A stretch of DNA of 34,260 nucleotides from Streptomyces cavernae. Lineage in GTDB: Bacteria; Actinomycetota; Actinomycetes; Streptomycetales; Streptomycetaceae. Location of the stretch: contig NZ_RPDJ01000063.1 of the NCBI RefSeq assembly GCF_004023625.1, positions 1 to 34,260 of the forward strand. The letters are read 5' to 3'. Of this stretch, positions 25,387 to 33,629 are shown one piece after another. Position 1 is the first letter of the stretch. The number at the start of each line of letters is the position of its first letter. The position numbers and the translations under genes were made by a program. Under the pieces are notes generated by a model that did no database searches, was not told the origin of the DNA, and worked only from the letters and a program-made list of their open reading frames with translations.

Positions 25387-28089
25387 ATGCGTTTTCGGAT
25401 TCTGGGTCCGCTGGAGATCACCTCGTCGGCAGCGGCCGAACCGGTCCGGCCCCGGGCGGCCAAGATCCGCGCGGTGCTGGCAACGCTGCTGGTCAGGGCG
25501 AACGAGATCGTCTCGGTGGACGGCCTCATCGACGAGCTGTGGGGCGAGCACCCGCCACGCACCGCGACGACCACCCTTCAGGTCTACATCTCGCAGTTGC
25601 GCAAGCTGCTGCACACCGCCGACCCCGAGCACGGCCGGGACGCACTGGTCACACGGCCGCCGGGATACGCGCTGTATCTGGACCCGGCACAGCTCGACCT
25701 CACGGTGTTCGAAGAACTGCACCAAGGCGGTCAGAAGGCACTGCTGCGCGGCGACCACGAGGCCGCGGCGGATCTGCAGCGCCGTGCGCTCCAGCTCTGG
25801 CGCGCCCCGCTGGCCTCCGACACCCCGCACGGCGCGCTGCTCGCCCGGACCGCGGTGCGGCTGGCGGAAATCCGGGCCGCCGCCCTGGAACAGCGCATGC
25901 GCGCAGAGCTCCAGCTCGGCCAGCACCAGCGGCTGATCGGTGAACTCCACTCCGCGGTGGCCGAGATGCCGATGCGGGAGGAATTCCACGTGCTGCTGAT
26001 GACCGCCTTGTACCGGGCGGGCCGGCAGGCGGACGCGTTACGGACCTTCGCGGAGCTGCGTCGGCACCTCGTCGCGGAACTGGCCATCGAACCTGGCCGG
26101 CAGATCCAGCAGCTCCACCAGCGGATCCTGGCCGGCGACCCGGAACTGCTGCACCCGTCGCCCTCCCCCCGGCCACCGCGGGAAACAGCACCGGACGGCA
26201 CACGTCAGAGGACGACACCGGACGGCACACCCGATGGGACGGCACCGGACGGCACACGTCTTGAGACGGCACCGGACCGCACAGGCCATGGGACGGCACC
26301 GGACCCGGTCCGCCCCCCGCGAGTCCGGCTGCCCGGCCGGACAGTGGACCGGCTGCCCCCGCGCGACCCGGTCTTCGTCGGCCGCTCGGACGAACTGGAC
26401 CGGCTCGGATCCCTGTTGCGCGACGTCCCGGCCGGCGGTTGCGCGGCGGTCGCCGGAGCGGCCGGCACCGGCAAGACGGCGCTCGCCGTCGCCGCCGGCC
26501 ACGAGCTGGGCGACCTCTTCCCCGACGGCCGGGTCTTCCTCGAGCTGGGCGGTCAGCGACAGGCGGACCCGGCGGACTCACTGCCCCGTCTGCTGCGTCG
26601 GCTGGGATGGGACGGACCGCTGCCGGCCGATGAGGCCGAACTGCGCCTCACCCTGCACCGGCTGACCGAGGGCCGGCGGATACTGCTGATCCTGGACGGG
26701 GCCGAATCCTCGGCAGAAGTACGGGCGTTGCTGCCGAACACCCCGGGCAGCACCGCGCTGATCACCTGTCGGCGCGTGCCGGACGGACTGACCGAACGGG
26801 TCCTGGAACTGGACGTACTTCCCCAGGACGAGGCCAGGCAGTTGTTCACCGCGGCGGCGGGCCGCCTGATCCCGCGGTACGGCGGCGAGACGGCGGTGCG
26901 CGAGATCGCCGCGTTGTGCGACGGGCTGCCGCTGGCACTGCGTGCGGCGGCGGCACGGCTGGCCTCCCGCCCCAACTGGGGCCCGGAGATGCTGGCCGCC
27001 CGGCTGCGCGACGAACAGCGGCGGCTGGTGGAACTGAGCGCCGCGGCACCCGGCTTCCACGACCGGCTCCGCTCCTGCTACGAGGAGACGGAGCCGGCGC
27101 TGCGACACGCCTTCCGCCGACTGGGGCTCGTGCCCGCGGGGCCTTTCGGCCCGCAGACGGCGGCCGCGGTCCTCGGGGAGGACTTGGCGAAGAGTGGAGA
27201 ACTGCTGAACGGACTGGTCAAGGCGCAGTTGCTGGGCCGGGTGGCGGGCGGCCCGGACCACGGTACGCACCGGCTGTACCCGTTGTGGCGGCTGCTGGCC
27301 CTGGAGTGCCTGGCCACGGAGGGCCGCGCCGAAGAGGTGCGGGAGGCCACCGCGAGGCTGGCGGCCGAGTTCACCGCGCAGCTCCGCGCGGCGTACGGTC
27401 GCGCGGAGACCCACGGGACGCACCCGCTCGAGTGGTTCAGCCGACGGCAGGACGGGCTGGTGGACGTCGTACGCCGGTGTCATGCGGCCGGCCTCTGGGA
27501 AGCGACGCTGCAACTCGCGGACGCCATGACCGGTTTCCTGGAGGCCAGGGCGGCCTGGGACGCCTGGAACACCTGTCACACGCTGGCGCTGGAAGCGGCA
27601 CGGCGGCAGAAGGACCTCGCCGCGGAGGCCCGGATGCTGCGGTCGCTGGGCGACCTCGCCTGGCAGCGACGGCAGGTGACGACGGCCGCCGAGTTCTACG
27701 AGCGTGCGCTGCTGACGGCCGACGCGGCCCCGGCGGCCGCCGAACGCGGCCGGGCACTGGTCGGTCTGGCCGACCTGCAGTTGGACGCGGGCGGGCTGGA
27801 GGAGGCCGCGGCGCTGCTCTCCCCCGCGCTCGACGCGGTGGCCGACGACCTCCGGGGCCGCTACGAGGCGCACCGGGTGCTGGGACTGCTGGCCCTGGAG
27901 GGCGTCGCGCCGGACGCGGCGGAGGCGCACTTCACCGATTGTCTGAGCCTGGCGACGGCACTGCGCGACCCCCGCCTCGAGTCATACGCACAGCGGTGGC
28001 TGGACCGGGTGCAGGGCACCGGCCACCGGCCCCCGGGCTGGTCGGAGGTACGTCCCGGGGTGTGGCGGCTGGCGCCCTGCCGCGACTGA
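25387..28089 (+). CDS. Large SARP-family transcriptional activator with NB-ARC and TPR-like regions
   Basis: This 900-residue regulator begins with an OmpR-type DNA-binding domain (MRFRILGPLEI, about 1-95) and the bacterial transcriptional activation domain (about 95-250). A repetitive linker (266-310) follows, then an NB-ARC ATPase region with P-loop GAAGTGKT (Lys363) and ILLILDGAES as the Walker B-like strand, and a helical C-terminal region with TPR-like repeats (about 700-880). AfsR and related large SARPs share this design and activate antibiotic genes. Position, divergent from the FAAL operon, suggests control of that operon. The ATG at 25387 has AAGGGGG upstream. The linker is a nucleotide-level tandem repeat. 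Confidence 0.93.
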   Translation: MRFRILGPLEITSSAAAEPVRPRAAKIRAVLATLLVRANEIVSVDGLIDELWGEHPPRTATTTLQVYISQLRKLLHTADPEHGRDALVTRPPGYALYLDPAQLDLTVFEELHQGGQKALLRGDHEAAADLQRRALQLWRAPLASDTPHGALLARTAVRLAEIRAAALEQRMRAELQLGQHQRLIGELHSAVAEMPMREEFHVLLMTALYRAGRQADALRTFAELRRHLVAELAIEPGRQIQQLHQRILAGDPELLHPSPSPRPPRETAPDGTRQRTTPDGTPDGTAPDGTRLETAPDRTGHGTAPDPVRPPRVRLPGRTVDRLPPRDPVFVGRSDELDRLGSLLRDVPAGGCAAVAGAAGTGKTALAVAAGHELGDLFPDGRVFLELGGQRQADPADSLPRLLRRLGWDGPLPADEAELRLTLHRLTEGRRILLILDGAESSAEVRALLPNTPGSTALITCRRVPDGLTERVLELDVLPQDEARQLFTAAAGRLIPRYGGETAVREIAALCDGLPLALRAAAARLASRPNWGPEMLAARLRDEQRRLVELSAAAPGFHDRLRSCYEETEPALRHAFRRLGLVPAGPFGPQTAAAVLGEDLAKSGELLNGLVKAQLLGRVAGGPDHGTHRLYPLWRLLALECLATEGRAEEVREATARLAAEFTAQLRAAYGRAETHGTHPLEWFSRRQDGLVDVVRRCHAAGLWEATLQLADAMTGFLEARAAWDAWNTCHTLALEAARRQKDLAAEARMLRSLGDLAWQRRQVTTAAEFYERALLTADAAPAAAERGRALVGLADLQLDAGGLEEAAALLSPALDAVADDLRGRYEAHRVLGLLALEGVAPDAAEAHFTDCLSLATALRDPRLESYAQRWLDRVQGTGHRPPGWSEVRPGVWRLAPCRD
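26183..26311. repeat. Imperfect tandem repeat in the SARP linker
   Basis: Copies of a unit near 27 bp containing CACCGGACGGCACA or GGCACCGGACC encode TAPDGT, TTPDGT, TAPDGT, TAPDRT and TAPDPV. The repeat lies between the activation domain and the ATPase, where length change would be tolerated. Confidence 0.8.
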
Positions 28090-28128
28090 CCCCGCGCCGG
28101 CCGCGCCGCCGACGGGCCGACCGGGGTC
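28088..28128 (+). terminator. Possible terminator after the SARP gene
   Basis: Arms GACCCCG (28088-28094) and CGGGGTC (28122-28128) pair around a G+C-rich interior that can fold further. It overlaps the stop codon region. No T-run follows. Confidence 0.35.
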
Positions 28129-28587
28129 GGGGAAGAGGTACTGGCGGTTGCAGGTGGGGCCGCCAAGCCGGCAGCCGGTGCCGCGGAGCCTGTGGGAAGT
28201 GGACCGGGTCCGGGGCGGGTTTATTCACTGGGAAACCGCCGTCCTCGGTGGGTCGATCCTGACGCGGCGCACTGTCGCGGCGTTGACCGCCGCAGCTGCG
28301 TGGGCCCTTGGTTTCGCAGCAGAACGGAGCACCTTCCGTTCGAAGGACATCTACCGAGGGGCCCGATTCCCTCCGCCGATCGGCAGACCCGCCGTCACGT
28401 ACGCACGTAATCGCGGACCATTGGGACGCCGACGACGTACGCATTGGGACGCCTTGCTGACGACGCCGCACAAGCGCAACTGCGTTGGGCCGGCCGGGTG
28501 ATTCCGTGGCTTACATGACGCCGCCAAGGCTCGAGGCCGCGCAGCATTGGGTGACCTGCACAGCGACAACATCGAGGGAGAACACGA
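28090..28587. other. Intergenic stretch between the SARP gene and the I36-type gene
   Basis: No gene is convincing in these 498 bp. The 12-bp string CATTGGGACGCC occurs twice, near 28418 and 28443. The last 30 bp hold the ribosome site AGGGAG of the following gene. Confidence 0.4.
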
Positions 28588-28968
28588 ATGAACCGAGTCA
28601 TGGGTGCGGCACTGGGTGCGGTGGCACTGACGGCCGGAGCAGTCGTTGCCGGGCCGACCGGTACGGCACAGGCGGCGGTTGCCTGCGGTTCCGGAATGGT
28701 GTGCATCTACCCACAGACGAACTACGGAGGCGTGCCCTACGTACGGCGCGCCTCCGACGGTTCGGTGAGTCTCGCGAACACGGTCATCAACGACAAGACC
28801 TTCTCCGTGATCAACAACTCCGGTCGTACGGCGCGCATTTACCGCAACAGCCGCTACGGCGGTTCCCACACCTGCATCCTGCCCGGTGGCCGCATCGCCG
28901 ATCTCCGGGGCTACTCCGTCGGCCAGTGGGGATCGTCGCTGAAGATCAACGACAATCGCTGTGGGTGA
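28588..28968 (+). CDS. Secreted peptidase inhibitor, I36-like
   Basis: This 126-residue protein has a clear signal peptide (MNRVMGAALGAVALTAGA, cleavage near AQA-AV, residue 30). The mature part has four cysteines and the crystallin-like pattern CGSGMVCIYPQTNYGG and YRNSRYGGSHTCILPGG, as in the I36 family typified by the Streptomyces metalloproteinase inhibitor SMPI. It would act outside the cell on proteases. The ATG follows an AGGGAG ribosome site. A decayed metalloprotease gene lies about 0.7 kb downstream on the other strand; a link is speculation. Confidence 0.85.
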   Translation: MNRVMGAALGAVALTAGAVVAGPTGTAQAAVACGSGMVCIYPQTNYGGVPYVRRASDGSVSLANTVINDKTFSVINNSGRTARIYRNSRYGGSHTCILPGGRIADLRGYSVGQWGSSLKINDNRCG

Positions 28969-29283
28969 TGTCCCCGGTGCCGTCCATCGATGACGTCGGC
29001 TCGTGAACGGTTCGACCCGCGTGGCCCGCAGAGCCGCCCGCAGCCTCTTTGCTTTTGGCTTTGACTCTTGGCTCTTGGCTCTTGGCTCTTGGCTCTTGGC
29101 TCTTGGCTCTTGGCTCTTGACGACACATCACTTCACAACCGGCCGCCGCGGCCCAGGGCAGAACCTCCGCCGATGACGTGATGCGAGCAACGCACACCAA
29201 TGTGGCCGTCAAACGCCGAAACCATTCGCGCGCCTCGCCGCCGGGCACCGGCACTCACACATCGTTGGGTGCGTCGTCCACCG
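28969..29283. other. Intergenic stretch with a 7-bp array
   Basis: Apart from the tandem array at 29065-29120 and the former 3' end of the frameshifted lipoprotein gene (to 29255) I see nothing in this stretch. Confidence 0.5.
29065..29120. repeat. 7-bp tandem array (CTCTTGG)
   Basis: Seven perfect copies of CTCTTGG run from 29065 to 29113, followed by one copy with a changed last base. The perfection suggests a recent slippage expansion. The strand asymmetry (no G+C-rich third positions) argues against coding use. Confidence 0.95.
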
Positions 29284-29592
29284 CTATGGCGATGCTGGGT
29301 CCACTCCATCAATCGCGTAGGCGACCGTTGAGTCCGGCGACGCCTGGCCGCCCCCGTCGACCGATGAGTCGTCGCACGGCCGAAAGACCGCCGTACGCAG
29401 CTTCTCCCCGACCTTGAACTCGGCATTGGTCACGTCCGAGTACATGCGCTTGTCGTACTCGACCCGGTACTCGCACGACGCCCCGGACTCGCCGTCGCTC
29501 GATGACGTACAGGCGGCGGACGCTGCGTCGGTGGCCGCCACCACCAGGGCCCTCATGATTGGGCTCCGTCCGACCGGCACTACGGCTTTCAC
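29284..29592 (-). CDS. DUF6281-like lipoprotein, C terminus frameshifted
   Basis: The 102-residue product has a basic N terminus, a hydrophobic stretch and the lipobox-like ASAAC, then CEYRVEYDKRMYSDV, FKVGEKLRTA and YAIDGVDP, phrasing I associate with Streptomyces DUF6281 lipoproteins. The frame stops right after DGVDPASP. Reading one base over continues as SIAIAVDDAPNDV and ends at 29255, which looks like the true family ending. A one-base indel therefore probably truncates the protein. The GTG start at 29592 has an excellent GGGAGGAGG ribosome site. It lies 33 bp after the remnant metalloprotease gene on the same strand. Family naming is from memory. Confidence 0.65.
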   Translation of the reverse strand: MKAVVPVGRSPIMRALVVAATDAASAACTSSSDGESGASCEYRVEYDKRMYSDVTNAEFKVGEKLRTAVFRPCDDSSVDGGGQASPDSTVAYAIDGVDPASP

Positions 29593-29625
29593 CTGGATAC
29601 CTCCTCCCGGAGCAACGGCTCCGGA

Positions 29626-29860
29626 TCAGTAGAAGCTGCGGAGGCCGAGAACATCGCCCTTGCAAGGGTCCTTGCCCTTGTCGAGCACTCGATCGAATGA
29701 CCGTGCATCGTGGGGTGCTGTGCGAACCCTGGACGTCCTTCAGTCCGAAGCTGTGCCCTGCCTCATGAGTAGCGACGGAGCGGACGTCATATTCGTTCGA
29801 GCAACTGCCGCACCAGGCCGGCAAGTAATGGACGGTAGGCGGACCAGCGGTTCGCGGCAC
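29626..29860 (-). pseudogene. Remnant of a zinc metalloprotease gene
   Basis: One frame reads NEYDVRSVATHEAGHSFGLK, with the zinc-binding HExxHxxG of matrixin-type secreted proteases. It then loses sense; another frame continues FDRVLDKGKDPCKGDVLGL to a stop at 29626, as expected for the C-terminal tail of such enzymes. The N-terminal signal peptide and propeptide are absent upstream. The gene is thus both truncated and frameshifted. It precedes the damaged lipoprotein gene. Confidence 0.65.
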
Positions 29861-29972
29861 CTCTCCGGAAGGAGGTTCTCAGGGGATGGGGGCGAGGGGA
29901 CCAGCCGGCTCGGCAGCGGTCGGCGGCTAGGACAGGCTTTACCGCTGCACGCTGCACCCACCCCCATCCTCC

Positions 29973-30176
29973 TCACTTCCGTTTCTTCCAAGCGGCACCA
30001 AATGCTACAAGGAACGCTGCGGTTGTAATCGAAAAGAAAGACAGCTTTACCGAGCGCCAATTCGATGCGCCATATGCCGCATCCAGGAGCCACCAGGTAG
30101 AGCCCAAAAGACACCAGAGAAATATCGGCCAGGCACGCGATCGATCTTTCCTTGAGCCAGAGTTGTCTTTGCTCAC
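29973..30176 (-). CDS. Small membrane protein, 67 residues
   Basis: The product has a charged N terminus (MSKDNSGSRKDRSR), two hydrophobic segments (about 16-35 and 44-62) and a basic end (WKKRK). The GTG start at 30176 follows TGAGG. The G+C content is clearly lower than in neighbouring genes, which suggests recent acquisition. I do not recognise a family; the gene call rests on the sensible membrane topology and ribosome site. Confidence 0.5.
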   Translation of the reverse strand: MSKDNSGSRKDRSRAWPIFLWCLLGSTWWLLDAAYGASNWRSVKLSFFSITTAAFLVAFGAAWKKRK

Positions 30177-30420
30177 AATGCCTCACAGTAAGCGCGCTCC
30201 CTCCAAGAGTCCTGGGGGGGGGAGCGCGCGGATCAGACCCGGCGGATGCGGGACACAGCCTCGGAGCCAAGGATCACCTATCGGGACCCTATCGCTCCAC
30301 CACCCGTGGCGGCGTTGCCGTGGACTCAGGCAGGCGCGCCTTCCAACCAGCCGGGTGGGTGGAAGTGCGATGGGGAGGCCGGGGCCTGCTTCCGTGGCCG
30401 GGGACGGCTACGATCCCGCC

Positions 30421-31044
30421 ATGCCGGTCAAAGGTGGGGATCTGGCGCGTGCCTACTGGGCTGTCGACCGCGCCCTCGGAGGTCAACGGCCTCCGACCAG
30501 ATCGCAGATGTTCGCAGCAAGACGGCCACTCGTCGTCTGGCTTGTGGCAGGGATCGTGTGGTGGGGCCTCTTCATCATCCTCCTCGAGGGAGACGTTCTG
30601 CCCGCGTTGGGCATCGGCGTGCTGCTCGGCGGATTGCTGGCGATGTTCGCCCGGATCGAAAGGGGCCGCCAGCGCCGCCTCGTGCGTCTGGGAGTCTGGG
30701 ACGGTGTCCACGCCCATTCGGTCGGCGAGACCCGCGCCATGGACAAGCGGCGGATCCACGGCGAGAACCTACGGCCGCTGTGCGAGGTGTTGGCGCACTT
30801 CGCCGAGCACGACTTCGGGGACTCCGAATGGGAGGTCGTCGATGCGGCCCTGCCGGGAACGGACATCGAGCGTGATACGTGGTACAGCCACCGGCTGGCA
30901 GGCCGACGCACGTTCACCGTGCGGATCGCGGCGGTGCCGGATTCGAGAGACGTCTATGTCGAGATCTACGGGGTGTTGGGCGGCCGCGGAAAGTTCCTGA
31001 TCGCAGGGGTGTTGCACGTGCTCGGCAAGTATCGCGTGAGCTGA
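30421..31044 (+). CDS. Hypothetical membrane-anchored protein
   Basis: The 207-residue product has a soluble start, two adjacent membrane segments (about 41-58 and 62-78: VVWLVAGIVWWGLFIILL and LGIGVLLGGLLAMFA) and a cytosolic domain of about 125 residues. The frame is open to 30163, but the upstream part reads like non-coding translation and overlaps the promoter zone of the opposite gene, so I start at the ATG at 30421 (MPVKGGDLARAYW). No family recognised. Confidence 0.7.
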   Translation: MPVKGGDLARAYWAVDRALGGQRPPTRSQMFAARRPLVVWLVAGIVWWGLFIILLEGDVLPALGIGVLLGGLLAMFARIERGRQRRLVRLGVWDGVHAHSVGETRAMDKRRIHGENLRPLCEVLAHFAEHDFGDSEWEVVDAALPGTDIERDTWYSHRLAGRRTFTVRIAAVPDSRDVYVEIYGVLGGRGKFLIAGVLHVLGKYRVS

Positions 31045-31179
31045 TCTTTCTTCAACACGACGTAAAGATGTCGCCCGGACACGGTCCTCGCCTGGGCCGA
31101 CATCCGCCTCTGATCTGGCCAGTCAAGCAAGACGGCCCCTTTTGGCCCATTCACTCCCGGCACGGCGAACTGGGCGTCG

Positions 31180-31607
31180 CTACAACGGCACCGGCTTACT
31201 CAATGAGCCGAGTTGTCGGTGGGTGATCAGGCAGCAGGAGAGTTTGAGGAACGCTTCGTGGATGTCGGCCCGTCGCTCCCACCGGATCCGCAGGCGTCGG
31301 AAGCCGTGCAGCCACGCAAAACTCCGCTCGATCACCCACCGGTAGGTGCCCAGCCCCGTGCCGTGCCGTGTTCCGCGGCGGGCGATCGCCGGCACGATGC
31401 CTCGATCGCGGACCTGGTCGCGGCAGACGTCGTGGTCGTAGCAGCGGTCGGCGAACAGCGAGTCCGGCTTGCGGCGGGGACGGCCGATGCGGCCGCGGAC
31501 CGGCGGGATCGCATCGAGCAGGGGCAGCAGCTGGGTGACGTCGTTGCGGTTCCCGCCGGTCAGCAGGACCGCAAGCGGCGTGCCATGCCCATCGGTAATC
31601 AAGGGCC
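31180..31607 (-). pseudogene. IS5-family transposase, C-terminal fragment
   Basis: The fragment reads LITDGHGTPLAVLLTGGNRN, then FADRCYD and YRWVIERSFAWLHGFRRLR, the last two carrying the second Asp and the Glu of the DDE triad. The N-terminal half with the first Asp is missing. The fragment starts exactly where the neighbouring acetyltransferase loses its C terminus. It cannot encode a working transposase. Confidence 0.85.
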
Positions 31608-32036
31608 GACGGGGACGAACCCGGCTTTGGTCAGCACCTTTTGTGACGCGGCATTCTGGCGGACGGTGGCCTCTCGCAGTGTGCGCAAACGGTACCGGGC
31701 CGCCGTCAGTTGGCACAGTTCCCGGACGGTTGTGGTCGCCACGCCTCGACCGGCGACGTGCTGCGCGACCCGGTAGCCGAGTTCCGCAGTGTGGTCTTCG
31801 ATGTCGACCAGGTTGAACCGGCCGAGTACCGAGCCGTCCCCCTCGGCGACGAGCACGTGGAAGGCGCAGATGCCAGCCTCCTGCTCACCCAACAAGGCGT
31901 TGTACCGGTCGGTGGACTGGTCGAAGAAGTCGTCGCGGCGGTCGGGGACCGAGGCAGCGAAGTAGGCGCGGTTCGCCATCTCGAAGGCCAGGACCGCCGG
32001 GGCATGGCCGGCATGCAGCCGCTGCAACTCGGGCAT
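31599..32036 (-). CDS. GNAT-family N-acetyltransferase, truncated by an IS fragment
   Basis: The 145-residue product has the GNAT core: LGRFNLVDI (beta 4 region), ELGYRVAQHVAGRGVATTTV (acetyl-CoA-binding loop) and NAASQKVLTKAGFVPVG (last helix). Homologues continue about 20 residues past FVPVGP; here the IS5 fragment begins at that point and supplies the stop codon. The acetyl-CoA site is intact, so partial activity is possible. Substrate unknown; the family includes ribosomal-protein and small-molecule acetyltransferases. Confidence 0.8.
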   Translation of the reverse strand: MPELQRLHAGHAPAVLAFEMANRAYFAASVPDRRDDFFDQSTDRYNALLGEQEAGICAFHVLVAEGDGSVLGRFNLVDIEDHTAELGYRVAQHVAGRGVATTTVRELCQLTAARYRLRTLREATVRQNAASQKVLTKAGFVPVGP

Positions 32037-32213
32037 TGCCCGACTCTACTCAGATGCTGCGCCGCGGCCACCTGGTTTCCTTCAGCGGCAGACAGCCCCA
32101 AGTAAGGCACATAACGATCTACGGCTGGAGTGGTGATCTTGTTGCTGGAGTGCGGTGGAGAGGGGGCAGCGGTCAGTCGTCGACGAGATCGAGCTGGGCA
32201 GCACAGGCGTCCG

Positions 32214-32618
32214 CTACTCGAGTCCTTCGAGACGGCGGGCATCTTTGATCTCGCTGATCCTGGCAGCCGTCATCGGGGTCCACTCCCTCCTCTGTCCAGC
32301 GGCACGGAGGGCTTCTCCAACCTCGCTGAGCTTCACGGAGGACAACACGCCCGCCCGCTCGATCAGGTCGTCCCGGGCCACGGTGGTCAGCCATGTGCAT
32401 GGAGTAAAGCCTGGACGCGGGAACGCGAACCGCAGCACGCCTTCGAAGGGCAGTCCTTCCGGGGCTCCTACGGCCACTTCAACGCCCAAGCCGCTGATGT
32501 CGACGCCCGCTGGCGCAACGACCTGCATCGCCTGAAACCCGGATGACTCCTCGTCCGAGAGCAGCACGACCGGGCGTCGCTCATCGAAGTCGACCCACCA
32601 GACTTCACCGCGTTGCAT
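32214..32618 (-). CDS. MazF/PemK-like toxin-family protein
   Basis: This 134-residue protein starts MQRGEVWWVDFDERRPVVLL, the canonical opening of the MazF/PemK endoribonuclease fold, and continues with GLPFEGVLRFAFPRPGF and TWLTTVARDDL at expected places. The ATG at 32618 has a strong AGGAGGA ribosome site. No antitoxin gene is visible on either side, so it stands alone. Solitary homologues are frequent in Streptomyces and may not act as toxins. Confidence 0.8.
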   Translation of the reverse strand: MQRGEVWWVDFDERRPVVLLSDEESSGFQAMQVVAPAGVDISGLGVEVAVGAPEGLPFEGVLRFAFPRPGFTPCTWLTTVARDDLIERAGVLSSVKLSEVGEALRAAGQRREWTPMTAARISEIKDARRLEGLE

Positions 32619-32752
32619 GTGTCCTCCTGGCACGAGACGGCGGGCGAACGCTGCGTGCCCCGTGCGGGACACGGAAGGGATGCGGCCCCGTCTTCGCACG
32701 TCGTGACCGAGGGGCGGTGAAGACGGGCGCGGCCACCGTTGATCATCGGTGT

Positions 32753-33103
32753 GTGAAGACTGAAGATCATGCGGTGGCCGCGAGTCACAGCGTAGACCCT
32801 GCCCGCTGGCAGGAGGCGTTCGAGGTCCTGATGACCCGGATAGCGGGCCGGTTCGCGCGGGTTGAACCCCGGCGTCGGGTGCGGGACTTGGTGCTGGGGC
32901 TGCTGTCGGACCTGCCGCGCAAGAACTGCTGGAGCATCGCCGAGTGGGCCGGGCAGGCCAGTCCGCATGGTCCGATCGTGGGCCGGCTCGACTTGGACGT
33001 CGAGTCCCTGGAACTGCCCGCCGAACCCGGCCTGCACCTCAACGTCTACACCGCACCCGCGGGCACGCCGACCGCTGACAATTTGGCGCTCCTGGCGTCG
33101 TGA
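32753..33103 (+). pseudogene. Chimeric frame: IS701 transposase N terminus fused to an MmyB-like regulator tail
   Basis: Residues 1-72 (RWQEAFEVLMTRIAGRFARV, then GLLSDLPRKNCWSIAEWAGQ) match the start of IS701-type transposases. At about 32970 the sense changes to GRLDLDVESLELPAEPGLH and AGTPTADNLALLAS, the typical last 40 residues of MmyB-type helix-turn-helix regulators (ligand-binding tail). The junction keeps the frame, giving a 116-residue chimera. Neither half is functional alone. The inverted arms GCGGCCACCG and CGGTGGCCGC near 32730 and 32772 may be the remains of the IS end. Confidence 0.7.
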
Positions 33104-33179
33104 GCGGCCACCCCAACAGACGCTGGCGACCGAGCTCGAAGCACACAACGGATAGTCCAACCCCTTCAGCCGTACTAGG

Positions 33180-33314
33180 GTCCGTCTCCCCGACCAGCGC
33201 GGGCAGACCGCACCGCTCGGCCAGCCGCACCACCGGCCCCAGCCCGCCGTACACCATCAGGTTCGGATCATCGAACGCGGACGAGACCGCCGCCGCGGCA
33301 TGGGAAGACTGCAT
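33180..33314 (-). pseudogene. IS1380-type transposase, N-terminal fragment
   Basis: The frame from 33314 begins MQSSHAAAAVSSAFDDPNLM and continues with GGLGPVVRLAERCGLPALVG, phrasing of IS1380-family N termini. After about 45 residues the similarity ends at a junction near 33180. The sequence just upstream (33340-33400, with CCTAGAGAAACCCCATCATC) may be the element's terminal repeat region. The rest of the element is absent. Confidence 0.65.
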
Positions 33315-33629
33315 CTCGGATGTGCCTTGCCGATCGTGCCTGATGCGGTCCTAGAGAAACCCCATCATCGCAGGTCGCAAGGCACTCCTTCGTTTCTGGG
33401 TGAGCCATCCACGGGCATCAAGCCGGTGGATCCGGGCTCAGTCAGTGCCCGAACGGAAAATCCCCCGGCCAAGGGCATGCTGACGCGTCCGTTGGCCTGG
33501 CCCCGGGGCGGCGCACCTGTGGCGCACAAGCGCCCCTCTAACGCTCCTGGTTAGCCTCCGACCAGGTGTATGACCCGCCTGGCGCCGCCAGGGCTGTCCG
33601 CCGCCGGACCGACAGGAGCCGACCCACGT
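33315..33629. other. Gap before korA
   Basis: After the probable IS1380 end (to about 33400) I see nothing specific until the AGGAG ribosome site of the oxidoreductase gene at about 33615. The korA promoter should lie here. Confidence 0.4.

Noticed and set aside
29065..29120. 7-bp array as a CRISPR or coding heptad repeat
   Set aside because: No spacers, so not CRISPR; the minus-strand AKSQEPR-type translation has no gene context.
32173..32400. Possible antitoxin next to the MazF-like gene
   Set aside because: The frame is a shadow of the MazF-like gene itself, with no antitoxin motif.
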